NCBI RefSeq assembly: GCF_025985425.1
Contig: NZ_CP094972.1
Location: 1,488,001 to 1,552,000, forward strand
Direction: 5' to 3'
Source: Entomomonas sp. E2T0
GTDB lineage: Bacteria > Pseudomonadota > Gammaproteobacteria > Pseudomonadales > Pseudomonadaceae
Length of the DNA: 64,000 bases
The position numbers were made by a program, and so were the translations under genes. Below are positions 61,847 through 64,000 of the stretch, one piece after another (position 1 is the stretch's first letter; every line of letters begins with the position of its first letter). The notes beneath the pieces were generated by a model, which saw only the letters and a program-made list of their open reading frames with translations, was not told the origin of the DNA and searched no databases.

Positions 61847-61895
61847 TTTAGTATGAGTATTTATTGATTATATAGCGATAAATACTCATACTAAA
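61847..61895. terminator. Long perfect stem after the secreted protein gene
   Basis: TTTAGTATGAGTATTTAT and ATAAATACTCATACTAAA form an 18-base perfect stem with a 13-base loop. It lacks a long T run, so termination may be weak; it separates the gene from vgrG. Confidence 0.6.
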
Positions 61896-62060
61896 TAGCC
61901 TTAATTAACAATCAGTTAAGGTAGTAAAGATTATAATAATATTTACTGTTTTAGACTAAAGTTTAATGGCATAATAGATGGCTTAATAATGAGTTAATAG
62001 ATGATAGAGTATTTATTCAATGGTTATTAGCTGTACCAAGGAGTAAAAGGAGTTTAAGGT

Positions 62061-64000
62061 ATGTTTTTTAGTAGTAATACCACCCATTTTACATTGTATG
62101 TAGATGGATTAGAGCAAGATCAAAATAGTAACAAACCTATTGATCAAATAACAACTAAGACAAATAATGCAAATTCAACTTTACCTATAGATTTAACCAG
62201 TGATTCTGGTGCAAGTGGTTTTAGTGATGCTTTATCAGGTATAGGTGACAAACTATCTTCTTTGTCAGGTGGTTTAACAAGCCTTGATCCGTTTACTGCT
62301 TTAAAACAAGCCAACGAATTAAAAACCTCCTTAAACAGCCTAAACAATAGCATTAATGATAATGAAAAACCTAAAAGCGCAGTAGATCGTCTCCAGATAT
62401 TATCCTTCTCTGGTGTAGAAGGTATCTCTAGTCCTTATGCGTTTGAGCTGGTACTTGTCAATGAATTCGTTCGTTTTGACGTAACGACTTTACTGAGTAA
62501 GCCTGTTTTTCTAGCTTTTACTCCAGATGGACGTTCAGGCTCTGGAATTCATGGAATTGTACAATCCGTCAAGCGTGGACCTGTAGGTCAGCATTATGCT
62601 CAGTTCTCTATTGTGATTACCCCACGTTTCACTAACTTGATGCGTCGCACCAATCAAAGAAAATTTGTACAGCAGACCACGCCAGATATTATTAAAATTA
62701 TCTTAGAAGAACACGGCATAATGGAAGGCGCTGAATCAGGATTTGAATATAAACTCAAAGAAACCTATCCAGTAAGAGACTTCTGTGTGCAGTATGACGA
62801 AAGTGATTATTCTTTTGTAAGCCGTCTCTGTGAAGAAGAAGGCATTGCCTATTCATTCACTCACTCAGCTAACGCTCACAAAATGATCTTTACCGATGCC
62901 ATGCCATTCTTCCCAAGCATAGCAGAAGCTGTTAAATTTATGAACGACACAGGCATGGTAGCAGATACTCAAGCTTTAAAATACTTCGACGTCTCCCTTG
63001 CCTCCAGAACCCAAACAGCCGCATGGCGTGACTACAACTTCAAAACAGCCAAAATTCCTGAAGGTAGTAGTGAAGGTAAACAAAGTCAAAAGGGTAATGA
63101 GGCAACTGAACCAAACTTAGAGTACTATGACTACCCAAGCTCAGGTATGGACAAAGCCAGAAATGATCAACTAGCCAAAGTCCAAATAGAACGTCTTAGA
63201 GCAGACCACTTAACAGCTGAGGGGTATAGTGATCGATCAGACTTTCACTCAGGCTACTACATCACCATAGATGGACATCCTAGTCTAGATAGCATGGATG
63301 CAGAAAAACCTTGGCTGATTACCCAAATCAAACACAAAGCCTATCAACCCCAAGTATTAGAAGCATTTGGTGGAACAAATAGTGCACAAAACACCCTGCC
63401 AAGCCAACTGCATAAATACCTAGACATAGATACTCAGCTAGAATTTCCAATAGATAACCAACAACAAGGTTACTTCAACGTATTCAATGCTATACCCCAA
63501 GAAGTATCCTACCGCCCAGCTCTAAGACATCCAAAACCCAAAGTACTTGGTTCCCAAACAGCTGTTGTCACTGGCCCTGCTGGAGAGGAGATTTACTGTG
63601 ATGAATATGGCAGAGTAAAAATTCAGCTACATTGGGACAGAGAAGGTAGCTATGACGAGAATAGCTCCTATTGGGTAAGGGTAGCCTCTAACTGGGCGCA
63701 TGATGGCTATGGCACTGTAGTTATACCTAGAGTGGGTATGGAGGTTATGGTCGACTTCTTAGAGGGAGACCCTGATCAACCAATGATCAAAGGAGCAATT
63801 CATAATGGAGTTAACAAAGTTCCTTACGACTTACCAGCCAACAAAACCCGAAGCGTCTTCAAAACCTCCAGCTCAAAAGGTGGTGTAGGTTCAAACGAAC
63901 TACGCATAGAAGATAAAGCAGGCCAAGAACAAATCTTTGTGCAAGCACAAAAAGACTTTGACCACCTCACAAAAAATAACCACACCGTACAAGTGCTCAA
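62061..64000 (+). CDS. vgrG: VgrG spike protein (TssI), copy 2, partial
   Basis: The frame is open to the end of the window (646 codons seen). AAGGAG precedes the start. HFTLYVDGLE corresponds to HFYFNVQGIS of copy 1, but the next strand, VDRLQILSFSGVEGISSPYA, comes only after an insert of about 88 residues (roughly 19-106), Asn/Ser/Thr/Leu-rich and low in complexity. The gp5-like core (GEEIYCDEYGRVKIQLHWDR, HDGYGTVVIPRVGMEVMVDF) and the start of the needle are nearly identical to copy 1. The genes downstream, out of view, should encode its effector. It is inverted relative to copy 1, with 28 kb of mobile and defence genes between them. Confidence 0.9.
   Translation, partial: MFFSSNTTHFTLYVDGLEQDQNSNKPIDQITTKTNNANSTLPIDLTSDSGASGFSDALSGIGDKLSSLSGGLTSLDPFTALKQANELKTSLNSLNNSINDNEKPKSAVDRLQILSFSGVEGISSPYAFELVLVNEFVRFDVTTLLSKPVFLAFTPDGRSGSGIHGIVQSVKRGPVGQHYAQFSIVITPRFTNLMRRTNQRKFVQQTTPDIIKIILEEHGIMEGAESGFEYKLKETYPVRDFCVQYDESDYSFVSRLCEEEGIAYSFTHSANAHKMIFTDAMPFFPSIAEAVKFMNDTGMVADTQALKYFDVSLASRTQTAAWRDYNFKTAKIPEGSSEGKQSQKGNEATEPNLEYYDYPSSGMDKARNDQLAKVQIERLRADHLTAEGYSDRSDFHSGYYITIDGHPSLDSMDAEKPWLITQIKHKAYQPQVLEAFGGTNSAQNTLPSQLHKYLDIDTQLEFPIDNQQQGYFNVFNAIPQEVSYRPALRHPKPKVLGSQTAVVTGPAGEEIYCDEYGRVKIQLHWDREGSYDENSSYWVRVASNWAHDGYGTVVIPRVGMEVMVDFLEGDPDQPMIKGAIHNGVNKVPYDLPANKTRSVFKTSSSKGGVGSNELRIEDKAGQEQIFVQAQKDFDHLTKNNHTVQVL

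Noticed and set aside
62144-62353. Minus-strand open frame at the start of vgrG copy 2
   Set aside because: It overlaps the confident VgrG frame, which continues to the end of the window.

Overview
The window is AT-rich throughout and is made almost entirely of accessory DNA: a tailed-phage genome, a type VI secretion (T6SS) effector cluster, remnants of small replicative or integrative elements, and a large antiphage-type island ending at a second vgrG gene. The VgrG/DUF4123/VasX-like/DUF6708 set and the AlpA and YagK/YfjJ families point to a low-GC gammaproteobacterium (low-GC Pseudomonadales or Orbales would fit). No housekeeping gene is present to fix the genus. I saw no integrase, transposase, CRISPR array or complete tRNA.

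Bases 1-25740: phage of P22-like podovirus layout. The window opens in the C-terminus of a large virion (LPD38-like) protein, followed by an SH3b membrane protein and a tiny YHYH-like secreted peptide. Four short early-type genes (1867-4763) follow. All four carry the same leader: a small hairpin with arms CCUCGR and UCAGGGG placed 13-14 nt before the start codon. Three of them also have a TTGACA-type promoter whose spacer and -10 are covered by the palindrome TACGTC-N5-GACGTA. The morphogenesis operon then runs from small and large terminase, portal and scaffold through coat and connectors to tail proteins. Three near-identical promoters (TTGACA-N11-GGACATAAyTT) start terS, the coat gene and the distal tail block. 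A two-gene cargo module (10386-11685) splits scaffold from coat, and one of these promoters lies just after it.

Bases 25836-35620: a minus-strand T6SS cluster in the order vgrG, DUF4123 adaptor, VasX-like pore-forming effector, DUF6708 membrane protein (likely immunity). A strongly structured block lies upstream of vgrG. Next come a frameshifted methyltransferase remnant, a HEPN-type two-gene pair, and the 3' half of a tRNA-Ser(UGA) gene, which marks an attachment site.

Bases 35867-46640: genes of integrative or replicative elements: two unknown proteins in tandem, AlpA, a YagK/YfjJ-type replication protein plus a 29-codon remnant of a second copy, DUF3592, a PIN/NYN nuclease, a KfrB-like protein, DUF932, and a 37-residue peptide gene.

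Bases 46856-60856: defence island. It holds a stand-alone NERD-helicase-zinc-ribbon protein, a HEPN plus PD-(D/E)XK fusion, and a four-gene minus-strand operon: NERD-SF1 helicase, STAND NTPase with C-terminal nuclease, OLD-family ATPase-TOPRIM nuclease, UvrD-like helicase. The last two resemble Gabija GajA and GajB. An XRE regulator precedes the operon, and similar AAC-N7-GTT palindromes lie before both transcription units. This operon is the best candidate for an undescribed system.

Bases 60975-64000: two small genes of unknown function and the start of a second VgrG with an unusual insert of about 88 residues near its N-terminus.
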